A stretch of DNA of 64,000 nt from Chryseobacterium foetidum (GTDB lineage Bacteria; Bacteroidota; Bacteroidia; Flavobacteriales; Weeksellaceae): NCBI RefSeq assembly GCF_025457425.1, contig NZ_JAMXIA010000001.1, forward strand, positions 62,001 to 126,000. The letters run 5' to 3'. The stretch's first letter is position 1. Every line of letters begins with the position of its first letter. Shown piece by piece: positions 45,549-55,113 of this stretch. The notes beneath the pieces are model-generated. The model saw only the letters and a list, made by a program, of their open reading frames with translations. It was not told where the DNA came from and ran no database searches. A program made the translations under genes and the position numbers.

Positions 45549-45556
45549 TACATTTG
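45549..45556 (+). promoter_or_regulatory. -7 promoter box of the cytochrome c peroxidase gene
   Basis: TACATTTG, matching TAnnTTTG, 15 bp before the GTG start. A -33 element is not obvious. Confidence 0.4.
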
Positions 45557-45570
45557 CGGCTAAAAAAATC

Positions 45571-47403
45571 GTGAGATCTTACTTTTTACTTATTCCCGCT
45601 ATTCTGATTGTATTATTTTCCATGTCTTTTAATGATGCAGATAAAGGTTTAAAAACCGAAAATACATTCATCAATAAAGGTCTTACCAATTTCAAAATCG
45701 AACTCGAATATCTGAAAAACGATGCCGAACTTTTTTCTGAAAACAAAATCTCCGTCGGAAAACTTCGTAAAACCATCAGAAAGACCCGAAATTCATTCAA
45801 AGAAATCGAATTTTTTGTTGCCTACCATTATCCGGAATTTACCAAAACCCATCTCAATGCAGCACCGCTTTTTCATATCGAAGCCGCAGGAACAACTGCT
45901 TATACTTTGCCTCCGGAAGGTTTACAGGTTTTGGATGAACTGATTTTTTCTGATGAAGCCGAAAATGAAAAGGAAGAAATAAAAACCATTACCAATTTCC
46001 TTTATAACAGCTACGCCAATTTCTATCTGAGTGCTTTAAAGAATGGTTTAAGTAATGGTAAAAATAAAACGCTTCCGCTGAGAATTGAGTTGATCAGAAT
46101 TTACACGTTGGGAGTGACTGGTTTTGATACGCCGGGATCTTTAAATACCTCCGAAGAATCTGCTCACGCTTTTGCTGGAATGAAAAATTATATTACGGAT
46201 GATGTATATTTTAAAAGTTTTAAAACTGAAAAAGCCATTCAGATTTTAGATCAAACCATTCAGTACTTAAGAAAAAATAAAGATTTTGAAACCTTTGACC
46301 GTATTGAATTTTACAAAAACTTCATTCAGCCTTTGTATGAAGAATTGGGTAAATGGGATGGCAGACCGGATGACCTCAAAAACTTTTCAGGATGGAATGT
46401 TTCCAACAAAAACTTTTTTAAAGCCGATTTTTTTGATCCGTATTTTTATACTTTATTGAAACCTTCTGAAGACAGTGAAGAACTGAGAGATCTGGGCGAA
46501 AAGATATTTTATGACGCAGGTTTCAGTGCTAACGGTAAAATGAGCTGTGCAAGCTGTCATTTACCTGAGAATGCGTACACCGATTTAAATTCAAAATCAT
46601 TAAGTAATGTAGAAGGGAAGACAGTTTTGAGAAATTCGCCGTCACTTTACAATGCTGTTTTTGCGAAAAGGTTTTTCTATGATATGCGTGCTTTTTATCT
46701 TGAGCAACAGGCGGAACACGTGATTTACAATAAAGAGGAGTTTGACACCGATTATGAAAAGATTGTTGCCAGATTAAACTCAGATAAAAATTATAAAAAA
46801 TCTTTTTCAAGTATATTTAAAGACAAAAAAATCACAAAACAGAATTTTTCCAAGGCTCTGAGTTCGTTTGTGGCTTCACTGTACTCTTTTGAAAGTGATT
46901 TTGACCGTTTTATGAGAAATGAAATAGATATTTCTGAAGATGCCAAAAAAGGATTCAACCTTTTTATGGGTAAAGCCAATTGCGCGACCTGCCATTTTGC
47001 ACCTCACTTTTCAGGATTGGTACCACCGTTTTTCAATGAAAATGAATCTGAAGTTTTAGGGGTGACCAAAAGACCGATTTCAATTTTACCTCTGGAACTT
47101 GATGATGACAGGGGAAGGATTAATTCAAGTGTGAAAAAAGAAAGTTCGTGGATTTACGAGAATTCTTTCAAAACAATGACCGTGAGAAATATTGCCTTAA
47201 CGAAACCTTATTTTCACAACGGAGCTTTTTATACTTTGGAAGAAGTAATAGAATTTTATAATGAAGGTGGAGGAGAAGGCTTGGGATTGCCCATGAAGAA
47301 CCAGACACTTCCTGCCGACAAACTCAATCTTTCTGAGATGGAAAAGAAGCAGCTGATTAGTTTTATGAATACTTTGACGGATATCAGTAAGCCTACGAAA
47401 TAA
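45571..47403 (+). CDS. Di-haem cytochrome c peroxidase with long N-terminal extension
   Basis: 610 residues starting with GTG; the first ~20 residues are a signal peptide. The C-terminal half is a MauG/CcpA-type peroxidase: haem motifs CASCH (Cys326-His330) and CATCH (Cys471-His475), and FHNGAFYTLEEVIEFYNEGGG near the end. The first ~290 residues form an all-helical domain that could be imelysin-like (LPPEGLQVLDELIF), which is uncertain. It would reduce hydrogen peroxide in the periplasm with electrons from cytochrome c. Downstream gene is convergent. Confidence 0.85.
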   Translation: MRSYFLLIPAILIVLFSMSFNDADKGLKTENTFINKGLTNFKIELEYLKNDAELFSENKISVGKLRKTIRKTRNSFKEIEFFVAYHYPEFTKTHLNAAPLFHIEAAGTTAYTLPPEGLQVLDELIFSDEAENEKEEIKTITNFLYNSYANFYLSALKNGLSNGKNKTLPLRIELIRIYTLGVTGFDTPGSLNTSEESAHAFAGMKNYITDDVYFKSFKTEKAIQILDQTIQYLRKNKDFETFDRIEFYKNFIQPLYEELGKWDGRPDDLKNFSGWNVSNKNFFKADFFDPYFYTLLKPSEDSEELRDLGEKIFYDAGFSANGKMSCASCHLPENAYTDLNSKSLSNVEGKTVLRNSPSLYNAVFAKRFFYDMRAFYLEQQAEHVIYNKEEFDTDYEKIVARLNSDKNYKKSFSSIFKDKKITKQNFSKALSSFVASLYSFESDFDRFMRNEIDISEDAKKGFNLFMGKANCATCHFAPHFSGLVPPFFNENESEVLGVTKRPISILPLELDDDRGRINSSVKKESSWIYENSFKTMTVRNIALTKPYFHNGAFYTLEEVIEFYNEGGGEGLGLPMKNQTLPADKLNLSEMEKKQLISFMNTLTDISKPTK

Positions 47404-47437
47404 CTTACACCGCTAAAATATTTTTTGCCATAGAGAT

Positions 47438-47638
47438 CTAAGTCTTTTTTAAAGCCGAAGCTTTATGCACAGCAGATTTACCGCTTTTCTCGCTCATCAC
47501 TTCGTATTGAGGCTCATCTTCTGATGCCCGACGCTGGCGTTTCATAAATTCGAAGTCCTTTGTGTGAACTTTGGTAATAATTCCATGAGTTTCACCGTTT
47601 TGAAACTTCCATTTTACATGGTCTCCTTTTTTTAGCAT
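47438..47638 (-). CDS. DUF2945/HVA1-like small protein
   Basis: 66 residues. MLKKGDHVKWKFQNGETHGII and YEVMSEKSGKSAVHKASALKK match the DUF2945 (hypervirulence-associated, Tudor-like) family, a small beta-barrel with unknown role. It is cytosolic and transcribed alone toward the peroxidase gene. Confidence 0.82.
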   Translation of the reverse strand: MLKKGDHVKWKFQNGETHGIITKVHTKDFEFMKRQRRASEDEPQYEVMSEKSGKSAVHKASALKKT

Positions 47639-47855
47639 TGTATTATAATTTAAAGATTGGTGTAGACTAAGGATTAATCTGAATAAATTTAAAACCTGTT
47701 ATTCAAATAGTATGCTATAAATTTTGTGGATTTATTGATCTTGTAAGACTTTGCCAGTAAGTCCAATCAGAAGTTTAGATTTGGTAAAATATTTTACTAA
47801 TAATAATGACAAGGTATATTAATTGTATAATATATTCCATTTAAAAATATCAGTC

Positions 47856-49295
47856 GTGAAAAAGATTTTACTCACAGGAGCAACAGGTTATATCGGAAAA
47901 AGAATGATCAGTGTAATTACCGAACAAGGCTATAAAGTGGTTTGCTGCAGTCGTGATGTCAGTCGTTTTTCCAAACCTTCTGGAATTGAAGACCATTTAA
48001 TTGAGGTGGTGGAAGTGGATTTTCTAAAAGAAGAAACATTAAAAAATATTCCAAATGATATTTCTGGTGCTTATTATCTGATGCATTCCATGAGTACAAG
48101 CGGGGAATATGAAAAATCTGAACAGATCTGCGCTGAAAATTTTGTTGCTGCGATTGAAGAAACTCGGTGCGAACATGTGATTTATCTCTCCGGACTGGTC
48201 AATCAGAAAGAACTGTCCAAACATCTCAATTCAAGATTTAATGTGGAGAAAATTCTGCTTGACAGCAAAGTACCCACTACAGTTTTGCGGGCTGGTATAA
48301 TCATTGGTTCCGGAAGTGCCTCCTTCGAAATTATCAGGGATTTGGTAGAAAAACTTCCCGTAATGGTCACTCCCAAATGGCTCACGACCAAATGTCAACC
48401 CATCGGTATCGCAAATGTTCTTGATTTTCTCATCTTCACATTATTTAAAGAAGAAACTTTCCGCAAAAGTTTTGATATCGGTTGTGATGATGTGCTGACT
48501 TATAAAGAAATACTGCTCGGCTTCGCAAAAATACGGGGATTGAAAAGAACGATAATTACGCTGCCCGTAATGACTCCGAAACTGTCTTCATACTGGCTTT
48601 ATTTTATCACTTCCACCACCTACAGTCTTGCAAGTTCGCTTGTAGGGAGTATGAAGATTGAAGTGGTTTGTAATAAAGAAAGCTTATCAGAAATAAAAAG
48701 AATTACAGGAGTGGAACCATTCTCCTATGAAGAAGCTTTGAAGAGGACGATGGCAAAAATTCAGGCGAATGAAATCAGATCAAGTTGGAAAGACAGTTTC
48801 ATCAGCAGCAGAAACGATTCTTCGCTTAAAGATTTTATAGAAGTTCCGCATTTTGGCTGTTTCAAAGACATAAGAAGTGAAAAATACGACGGTCGCGAAA
48901 AATGCCTTGACCGCGTTTTCGGTTTGGGCGGAAAAAATGGTTGGTACGGACAGAGTCTCTGGAAAATCAGAGGATATCTTGATGTTTTGGTTGGTGGCCC
49001 GGGTCTGAGAAGAGGAAGAACGCATCCTTTGCAGCTGCATGAAGGCGATGCTTTGGATTTTTGGCGTGTAATTTATGCCAGCAGGGAAGAAGGTAAACTG
49101 ATTCTTTTTGCAGAAATGAAACTTCCGGGAGAAGCCTGGCTGATGTTCAAATTATACAAAGGAAAACTCTGGCAGAAAGCTGTGTTCAGACCAAAAGGAC
49201 TTTGGGGAAGACTGTATTGGTTTTCGGTGCTCCCATTTCACGGTTTGATATTTAAAGGAATGTTGAAGAGGCTGGCGATGGGTTCGGGTAAATAG
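47856..49295 (+). CDS. SDR-type NAD(P)-binding protein with C-terminal DUF2867-like domain
   Basis: About 479 residues. The N-terminal nucleotide-binding motif TGATGYIGKRMI belongs to the atypical SDR group (UPF/NmrA-like). Residues ~330-480 are a START-like DUF2867 domain (LWKIRGYLDVLVGGPGLRRGR, FHGLIFKGMLKRLA). GTG at 47856 (MKKILLTGATGYIG) is preferred; a TTG at 47823 would add eleven residues ahead of the Rossmann start. A lipid or quinone ligand is possible but unproved. Confidence 0.82.
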   Translation: MKKILLTGATGYIGKRMISVITEQGYKVVCCSRDVSRFSKPSGIEDHLIEVVEVDFLKEETLKNIPNDISGAYYLMHSMSTSGEYEKSEQICAENFVAAIEETRCEHVIYLSGLVNQKELSKHLNSRFNVEKILLDSKVPTTVLRAGIIIGSGSASFEIIRDLVEKLPVMVTPKWLTTKCQPIGIANVLDFLIFTLFKEETFRKSFDIGCDDVLTYKEILLGFAKIRGLKRTIITLPVMTPKLSSYWLYFITSTTYSLASSLVGSMKIEVVCNKESLSEIKRITGVEPFSYEEALKRTMAKIQANEIRSSWKDSFISSRNDSSLKDFIEVPHFGCFKDIRSEKYDGREKCLDRVFGLGGKNGWYGQSLWKIRGYLDVLVGGPGLRRGRTHPLQLHEGDALDFWRVIYASREEGKLILFAEMKLPGEAWLMFKLYKGKLWQKAVFRPKGLWGRLYWFSVLPFHGLIFKGMLKRLAMGSGK

Positions 49296-49475
49296 TTTTT
49301 TTTAGATTGATCACCTCTAATTATAAAGCTAAATTTTAATTAGCTGATTTGATATATTACAAATTTTAAAATGACAAGTAATGATTTCCAACATTTTACT
49401 CACAAAATAAAACCTGTAACAATTTGTTAACATTAAATAAAAATTTCACTTTCTTAAATGATGTAATTTTACCCC

Positions 49476-49763
49476 ATGGGAAAGAAGAAAAAAAAGGTAA
49501 CTAAGGAGCAGCTGGATGAATTGAAAGGTTTAAGAAAACAGCTTTCACCGCAGTTATCTGTTGACAGTAAAATCAATACTTTGATTCAGGTAAGTCAGGT
49601 TTTGAGAACGATCAGCATGACAAGCACGTTTTCCAGCAATATCTCTACAGAGTTTACAGGACTGGAAGTTTTTGGGGAACGTTACAATAATTTCCCAAGA
49701 ATCACTTCGGTAATTGATGATGCTATAAGCTTCTATGACGAGCAATTGACTCATACGAATTAG
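49476..49763 (+). CDS. Small conserved-looking protein, function unknown
   Basis: 95 residues. A basic, Lys-rich start (MGKKKKKVTKEQLDELKGL) is followed by a helix with SMTSTFSSNISTEFTGL and a tail DDAISFYDEQLTHTN. No membrane segment or motif. An ATG after a CCCC-bordered RBS-poor region; real expression is likely given the length and codon use. Confidence 0.55.
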   Translation: MGKKKKKVTKEQLDELKGLRKQLSPQLSVDSKINTLIQVSQVLRTISMTSTFSSNISTEFTGLEVFGERYNNFPRITSVIDDAISFYDEQLTHTN

Positions 49764-49792
49764 TCTATGGTAATGAAAGTTGTAGATTTAAA

Positions 49793-50551
49793 CTAAAACT
49801 CCAGCTCATCAAAATCTTTTATTTCTGATAATTTTAAAAGCCTGTCAACTTTTATGGTTTCCCAGGTGTCTTTAAAATTTTCAACATAGTTTTCACCATC
49901 ATCATCTTTATTGAGATTATCGCGTGTCAGTTTCTTTTTTGTTAAAAGATTAATGCTCGTTATGGTTTGAGGAACCGGTCCACGGTTGTAATCAGAATCA
50001 TATCCTATCATTTCAAAATCACCATTTTTATGTCTGAAAGTATAGCTCCAGCTTCCGTATCTTCCATGGGCATAATTGATTTTTAGATTTCCCTTCTCGA
50101 CAGCAAGCCAAAGTTCTGGAGCGTAATAAACACCGCCTTCCTCATTTTCAGATGAAAAACAATTGTAGTTTTTGGTTGCCAGTTCGTACCCATCACCTCT
50201 GTTATACAAAATAATAATTCCACGCCGGTTTCTGTCTAATTTGCCACGGTATTCATGATCAAAAAATTTCGTTTTATCAGTTCCTTTAATCAGAAAAACA
50301 ACATCTTCCAGACTGTCTCCATTGAGATCGCCTTTGATGTCTTCCATACCTTCTTCTTTATACAGAACATAGCCTGCCGGAATGAAGTCTGCAATGTCTT
50401 TTTTAAGTTGGACAACCTCTGTTTCTTTTGGTTTTAAAATATCAGGAACCTTTTCGTCCTTTGGGATAAGCTGAGGTTTTTTCTCTTCCGTTTTAGAATT
50501 ACAGGAAGTTAAAAACAAGATGGCAAGAAGTACCGGAATATTTTGTTTCAT
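49793..50551 (-). CDS. Lipoprotein with EF-hand/FG-GAP-like repeats
   Basis: 252 residues. The lipobox is ILFLTSC-NSK. After a Lys/Pro/Glu-rich linker, the DLNGDSLEDVVFLI segment resembles an FG-GAP or EF-hand-like Ca-binding unit, with the rest beta-rich (GSWSYTFRHKNGDFEMIGYD). It is probably at the cell envelope. Function unknown. The broken gene at 50594-51170 lies just upstream on the same strand. Confidence 0.7.
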   Translation of the reverse strand: MKQNIPVLLAILFLTSCNSKTEEKKPQLIPKDEKVPDILKPKETEVVQLKKDIADFIPAGYVLYKEEGMEDIKGDLNGDSLEDVVFLIKGTDKTKFFDHEYRGKLDRNRRGIIILYNRGDGYELATKNYNCFSSENEEGGVYYAPELWLAVEKGNLKINYAHGRYGSWSYTFRHKNGDFEMIGYDSDYNRGPVPQTITSINLLTKKKLTRDNLNKDDDGENYVENFKDTWETIKVDRLLKLSEIKDFDELEF

Positions 50552-50593
50552 ATCTTTATTAAAATTTGTGTTATTGAAGTTAATTTATCTTTT

Positions 50594-51170
50594 TTAGCTG
50601 AAAGCCTGTTTGGAATTTCTCCTATTTACTAAGATGACCGTTGCCGCGATAATTAACATTAATCCAAATATTCCAAATCATGCGGCTGCAATATAACTAT
50701 TTTGTCTGTACTCTGTGATATAATCTTCCAGCGTACGATAAGTCTTCGATTTATTGCTGATTTCAACGATATTTATTTTATCATAATGCAGAATATTACC
50801 TGGGAACGGAATTGTCTTCTCCTTTAATATTTTACTTTGGATATTCTGAATTTTCCAATAGCATTGTGACTGTATCGCCTGTTTTGTTGTCCGTGATCAA
50901 ATCATCAACATTCGTTTGGTCTAACGCAACAACTCCGATCTGAAAATTGATGTCCGGATATCTTTTCAAATTAAAAACCAGTGTTTTGCTTCTCCTGCCT
51001 CTCTCAATCCTGATATCCTGAATTAAAATATCTGTAAGTTTACTGGTATTTCTTCTATCGGGAAGCTCTGAACTTGAAATTCTGTAAGCGATAAAAAGAA
51101 ATACAGTTCCCAGAAGAAACGCTGTCCATAATGCTTTTTTATACGTTTTTATATAGGGGTTTTTAGTCAT
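50594..51170 (-). pseudogene. Broken membrane-protein gene (frameshift and internal stop)
   Basis: The first frame gives 112 residues: a membrane helix (ALWTAFLLGTVFLFIAYRI) and a soluble part ending NSEYPK. Skipping one T at the stop (near 50832) opens the adjacent frame, which continues KILKEKTIPFPGNILHYDK and ...ITEYRQNSYIAAA. A TGA at 50678-50680 interrupts it, then FGIFGLMLIIAATVILVNRR forms a second membrane helix before TAA at 50594. Read together the pieces make a ~190-residue two-helix protein. This looks like a decayed gene, not two genes. Confidence 0.65.
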
Positions 51171-51580
51171 TTAACCTGTAATGCAATAATTAAAATGCTG
51201 TAAAAAACTAAATAATATTCCTGATAAATCCTCTGTCGCCGTTTGATAAACGGTTTTGAAATTCAAATTTATTATTTGTAATTCACATCATGGAACATTT
51301 AAAGGTGAAAATTGTAAGAGGGAAATATTCTGTTTTTTCACGATCATCATCAAGTTTATCCCCAAAGTACTATGAATTTGCGCAGAAAGATAAACATAAA
51401 AAATTCTGGTCTCCTTTGCAGCCTGCTGTCAAAACTTAAGATTTAGTTAGAAGTATTTTTCTTGTTTAGATACAAAGTTTGATTAAAATTATAACTATTT
51501 AACAAAAAATATTTATAATTTTATAACGAAAACCAAATCTATTGAAAAATATTATTCTTTCAAATTTACAAAGTGTAAAA
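51171..51580. other. Long intergenic region
   Basis: AT-rich, with a possible 49-codon reading frame (51290-51439, plus) and no other structure seen. It should contain the promoter of the gene at 51581. Confidence 0.4.
51290..51439 (+). CDS. Possible 49-residue protein
   Basis: ATG to TAA encodes a basic peptide (MEHLKVKIVRGKYSVFSRSS ... PAVKT) without a signal peptide or known motif. Only length and a start-stop pair support it. Confidence 0.2.
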   Translation: MEHLKVKIVRGKYSVFSRSSSSLSPKYYEFAQKDKHKKFWSPLQPAVKT

Positions 51581-52225
51581 ATGTCAGATTTCATGAGGAA
51601 ATCTGGTAAACTTATACGGTTTTCAGGCATTCTCTTTCTCTTCTTAAACATTCAGTATTTATCTGCACAGAGTGAATTTAATAATTCCAAGATCATATTA
51701 GCGGTTTCCGAGGGATCAAAAATATATTCTGCAGATGAAAGTTTTAATTATCAAATCACACAAAAAAGAATTATTTTAAAGGAATCTTTTGTTTCACAGG
51801 TCAATTCTTCTGAGATGAAATATCTGGTAATTGATAACAGACGAATAACCGGAAATAATCATAATAATCCAGCCTCACAAAACAGAAGATATAAAATTGG
51901 TTCGCGCAAAAAATCAGAGGATTTGCAGAAGATTAAGCAACAGATTGCTTCATTTAGGGTAGAGAAAGCCAAACTGTGGATAAAGATTAAAAGTGCTCAT
52001 GCTTCTGGCGGCTTTTTCAAGACTCATTATGTAAATAAACATTATTTACACGAGCGTTCTCATCAGGATAATCATCATAAATTTGAGTTAGCGCCAAATG
52101 AATTTTTGAGGTTGCAGTCTCTGGATTATTTACATTCGCAGAAACATTTCGTATACAACAGTAAGTCTTTTAATTATTGTTATTCTAAGGTCTTTTCTGT
52201 TAGGCCTCCGCCATTTTTTGTGTAA
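51581..52225 (+). CDS. Secreted basic, His-rich protein of unknown function
   Basis: About 214 residues. The chosen ATG at 51581 leads into a signal peptide (RFSGILFLFLNIQYLSAQ). The mature part has IDNRRITGNNHNNP, a Lys/Arg-rich helix and a His-rich run (HERSHQDNHHKFEL), ending in PPPFFV. The ORF could open at TTG 51542 but that adds non-signal residues. It is upstream of a large surface protein in the same direction, 73 bp apart, and may be linked with it. Not recognised. Confidence 0.55.
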   Translation: MSDFMRKSGKLIRFSGILFLFLNIQYLSAQSEFNNSKIILAVSEGSKIYSADESFNYQITQKRIILKESFVSQVNSSEMKYLVIDNRRITGNNHNNPASQNRRYKIGSRKKSEDLQKIKQQIASFRVEKAKLWIKIKSAHASGGFFKTHYVNKHYLHERSHQDNHHKFELAPNEFLRLQSLDYLHSQKHFVYNSKSFNYCYSKVFSVRPPPFFV

Positions 52226-52298
52226 AATTTATCAATCTACTTTCTCTTTATAATTTTTTTAAAGAGTAACTAATTATTAATTTTTTATACAACTAAAA

Positions 52299-54992
52299 AT
52301 GAAAAAAAATATATTCTTCAGCATATTCTTTATGTTGCTTTCAATGTTTTACGTAAAAGCACAGGATATTGCAGTTAACATTTCAGGACCTAGAGCGGCT
52401 GTTTCCAGCAGTGCCATCACATACAGAATCTATGTTACCAACAACAGCAGAATTGCAGCTTCAAATGTGAGGATATCTGCTCCAGCAGTTCCGAATCTCA
52501 CAATTTCATCAATTACATGCGGAAATGGCGCAGGAAATGGAGGATCCTCGACCTGCCCAACCACCGTAAGTATTGGTAATTTGCAGAGTTCTGGTTTGGT
52601 TATTCCAAATCTGCCCAGCGGAAGTGTAGTAGTGCTCACTGTAAATGGAACAGCAGGAACGGCAGTTTCAAACCTGAATTATACTGCTACAGCGGTTTTC
52701 CCCGGAGACAGCAACAGTGTCAATAATACTGCTACACTGACTACAAATATTTATTCAGCAAATGCTTGTGGAACCTCAACTACATACAGTCTTAATCTGG
52801 GTCAGACACAAAGCAACAATACGATCGCTAATAATGGCGGTACGATCAATCTTTACTACACAAGAACGGCAGGTGCAGCAATTCCTGGTTTAGCCGATCC
52901 ACTGATTATACCTGTTACATACAGTGATTTGATCAGAGATGCAGGAACAGGTGTTGATCATCAGTGGTTTTCTCTTGTAAACGAAACTACCGGATCAGGT
53001 ATCGGATTAAACCTCGGAATGGCATCATATAATAACAATACCCCAGCGCAAATAGCTGACCCCGGAAGCGTATATAATGGTTTGCCCGCTACAAATATAG
53101 AATCCAGCCCAATTCCTAACTCTCCGGCTGGTAATAATTTGGTAGTTGATGGAACCTTTACAGAATCTCTTCGCAATGGAAGGATAGATCAATTAGGAAC
53201 CTTTACTTTAAATTTTGGGAATATACCTGTGCCCAGCGGAGTTCGGGTAACTTCTGAAAGCTTGATTCTTCAGGGACGCGGATCGGCAAATGGCACACCG
53301 TCGGGAGCTGAAATAGTTTCTGGGCTTTTTGCCAAACCTATAATACAAAATGGTATCGAAAATTCAACCACTGTCTCTACAACTCCCGATACAGAAATGG
53401 AGTTTGGACAAACGTACACATGGAGATATACAGCTTTTGCAACCACCGGATTGCCAAGACAGTCTAACAGAAGAGGTGTGGTTTTCAAAAGTAGTACGAT
53501 TACTTTTTCAGCATCTACAGCTACTCCTGTTATAAATACTACAGCGTCAACGTGTTCAGCGGCAGGAACTGCTACCGTTGGCAATTATGCCGCTGGTAAT
53601 ACTTATACATTTACACCGTCCGGGCCAACAGTAGGTCCTGGTGGAGTCATTTCTGGTCTGGTATATGGGACTACCTACACCGTTGTTGCCACCGCAGGTG
53701 GTTGCCAATCTAATGCAAGTGAAGCATTCAGCATCATATTTAATGACAGTGATGGTGATGGTGTGGCAGATGAATGTGATCTTGATGATGATAATGATGG
53801 TATTTTGGACACTACAGAATGCAGTAATACCATTAATGATATGGCAAATGCTTTCAACACCGGAGCTCTGCAGGATATTGTACCATCTGATTTTGGATTA
53901 GCCTTAAATGTAAAAAATCAAAATGTAACAGCAGATTTAAGCTCGAAATTTGGATATCCAGCAGATTCGGGAGCTGTTATAGTATCAATTTCAAACGCCT
54001 CGGTACATCCCACCGCCAATGCCTGGTGGACTAAACTCGGCCAGCAGCCATCTGTGTGGAAGGTGAGCGGAACTATGAGTGCATTTGTTCTGATGGCTCA
54101 GGATGTTCAATATTATGGTCTTGACAGTAAAACGATTCACATTTATGACACTGGAACAGTAATACCCATAGCGTTTCCAGGAATGGTGAATCAAACAGCG
54201 GTTAGTGGGCAGTGGAGTATCACTGATACGCCCAGTCAAAAAACCCTGACAAATTTAGATAATAATATTTCAACTATTGAAAATGCTAACTGGAGGTTTG
54301 CGAATATGAATTTTGGAACAAAAACTTTTGGATTCTCTACCACAACTCCAAATGCTGATCCTGTTTATGCTGTGCTGATGTATTTGGAATGTGATTCCGA
54401 TGGTGATGGTATTCCGGATAGATTAGATTTAGATTCCGATGGTGACGGCTGTTCTGATGCGGTTGAAGGTTCGGCAGATATTGTAAATACCCAATTGGTG
54501 ACAGCAGGGGGTACTGTGAGCGGGGGAAGTACTGCAGTAAATCAGAATCTTTGTGCAACTGGTGCTTGCGTTAATACCTCTGGGATTCCGCAGATTTCAC
54601 CACTGCCACAAGGTTATTCAAATACTGCAGGACAGTCTGGTGGAGATTCTAAGAATGCTCTGGTAAATGGTTGTGTTTGTTATGAAGATCCTGCCTTGGT
54701 TACCGGTGCAACCTATCCTGTAAAACATGGTATCACGCTTCTCGGAAGAGCGGGAGCAACTGACGGAAATTGGCCAATGCTCAGAAATTCCGCATATACT
54801 GCATTGGAATCTAAAACTAAAGGTTTTGTAATTACCAGAAACAGCAGTCCTGAAACAACAATTAGCATTCCTGTTGTAGGAATGATGGTATTCGATACGG
54901 ATGAAAATGCAGGAGCAGGATGTTTAAAAATTTATACAGGATCTGCGGCAAGTGAGGGTTGGAAATGTTTCAGCACTCAGGGATGTCCGTAG
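52299..54992 (+). CDS. Large secreted surface protein with DUF11-like and type-3 repeats
   Basis: 897 residues with a signal peptide (SIFFMLLSMFYVKAQ). Residues ~20-130 form a DUF11-like beta-sandwich (VNISGPRAAVSSSAITYRI). Further beta domains follow. Two thrombospondin type-3-like Ca-binding runs are at ~482-508 (SDGDGVADECDLDDDNDG) and ~697-723 (DSDGDGIPDRLDLDSDGDG). The C-terminus has a Cys-bearing end domain (CLKIYTGSAASEGWKCF) seen in other flavobacterial secreted proteins. It is likely a cell-surface adhesin or matrix protein; no classic type IX signal was recognised. Confidence 0.78.
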   Translation: MKKNIFFSIFFMLLSMFYVKAQDIAVNISGPRAAVSSSAITYRIYVTNNSRIAASNVRISAPAVPNLTISSITCGNGAGNGGSSTCPTTVSIGNLQSSGLVIPNLPSGSVVVLTVNGTAGTAVSNLNYTATAVFPGDSNSVNNTATLTTNIYSANACGTSTTYSLNLGQTQSNNTIANNGGTINLYYTRTAGAAIPGLADPLIIPVTYSDLIRDAGTGVDHQWFSLVNETTGSGIGLNLGMASYNNNTPAQIADPGSVYNGLPATNIESSPIPNSPAGNNLVVDGTFTESLRNGRIDQLGTFTLNFGNIPVPSGVRVTSESLILQGRGSANGTPSGAEIVSGLFAKPIIQNGIENSTTVSTTPDTEMEFGQTYTWRYTAFATTGLPRQSNRRGVVFKSSTITFSASTATPVINTTASTCSAAGTATVGNYAAGNTYTFTPSGPTVGPGGVISGLVYGTTYTVVATAGGCQSNASEAFSIIFNDSDGDGVADECDLDDDNDGILDTTECSNTINDMANAFNTGALQDIVPSDFGLALNVKNQNVTADLSSKFGYPADSGAVIVSISNASVHPTANAWWTKLGQQPSVWKVSGTMSAFVLMAQDVQYYGLDSKTIHIYDTGTVIPIAFPGMVNQTAVSGQWSITDTPSQKTLTNLDNNISTIENANWRFANMNFGTKTFGFSTTTPNADPVYAVLMYLECDSDGDGIPDRLDLDSDGDGCSDAVEGSADIVNTQLVTAGGTVSGGSTAVNQNLCATGACVNTSGIPQISPLPQGYSNTAGQSGGDSKNALVNGCVCYEDPALVTGATYPVKHGITLLGRAGATDGNWPMLRNSAYTALESKTKGFVITRNSSPETTISIPVVGMMVFDTDENAGAGCLKIYTGSAASEGWKCFSTQGCP

Positions 54993-55113
54993 TTTGAAAC
55001 AGATAAAATTTTTAAGTAATAAAAATTAAAAATTCGATAGGATTTGAACAATTATTAGTTTAATTCAATTTTCCGGGATTCAAAGACCCTGAAGGTTTTA
55101 AATAAAAAAAATC

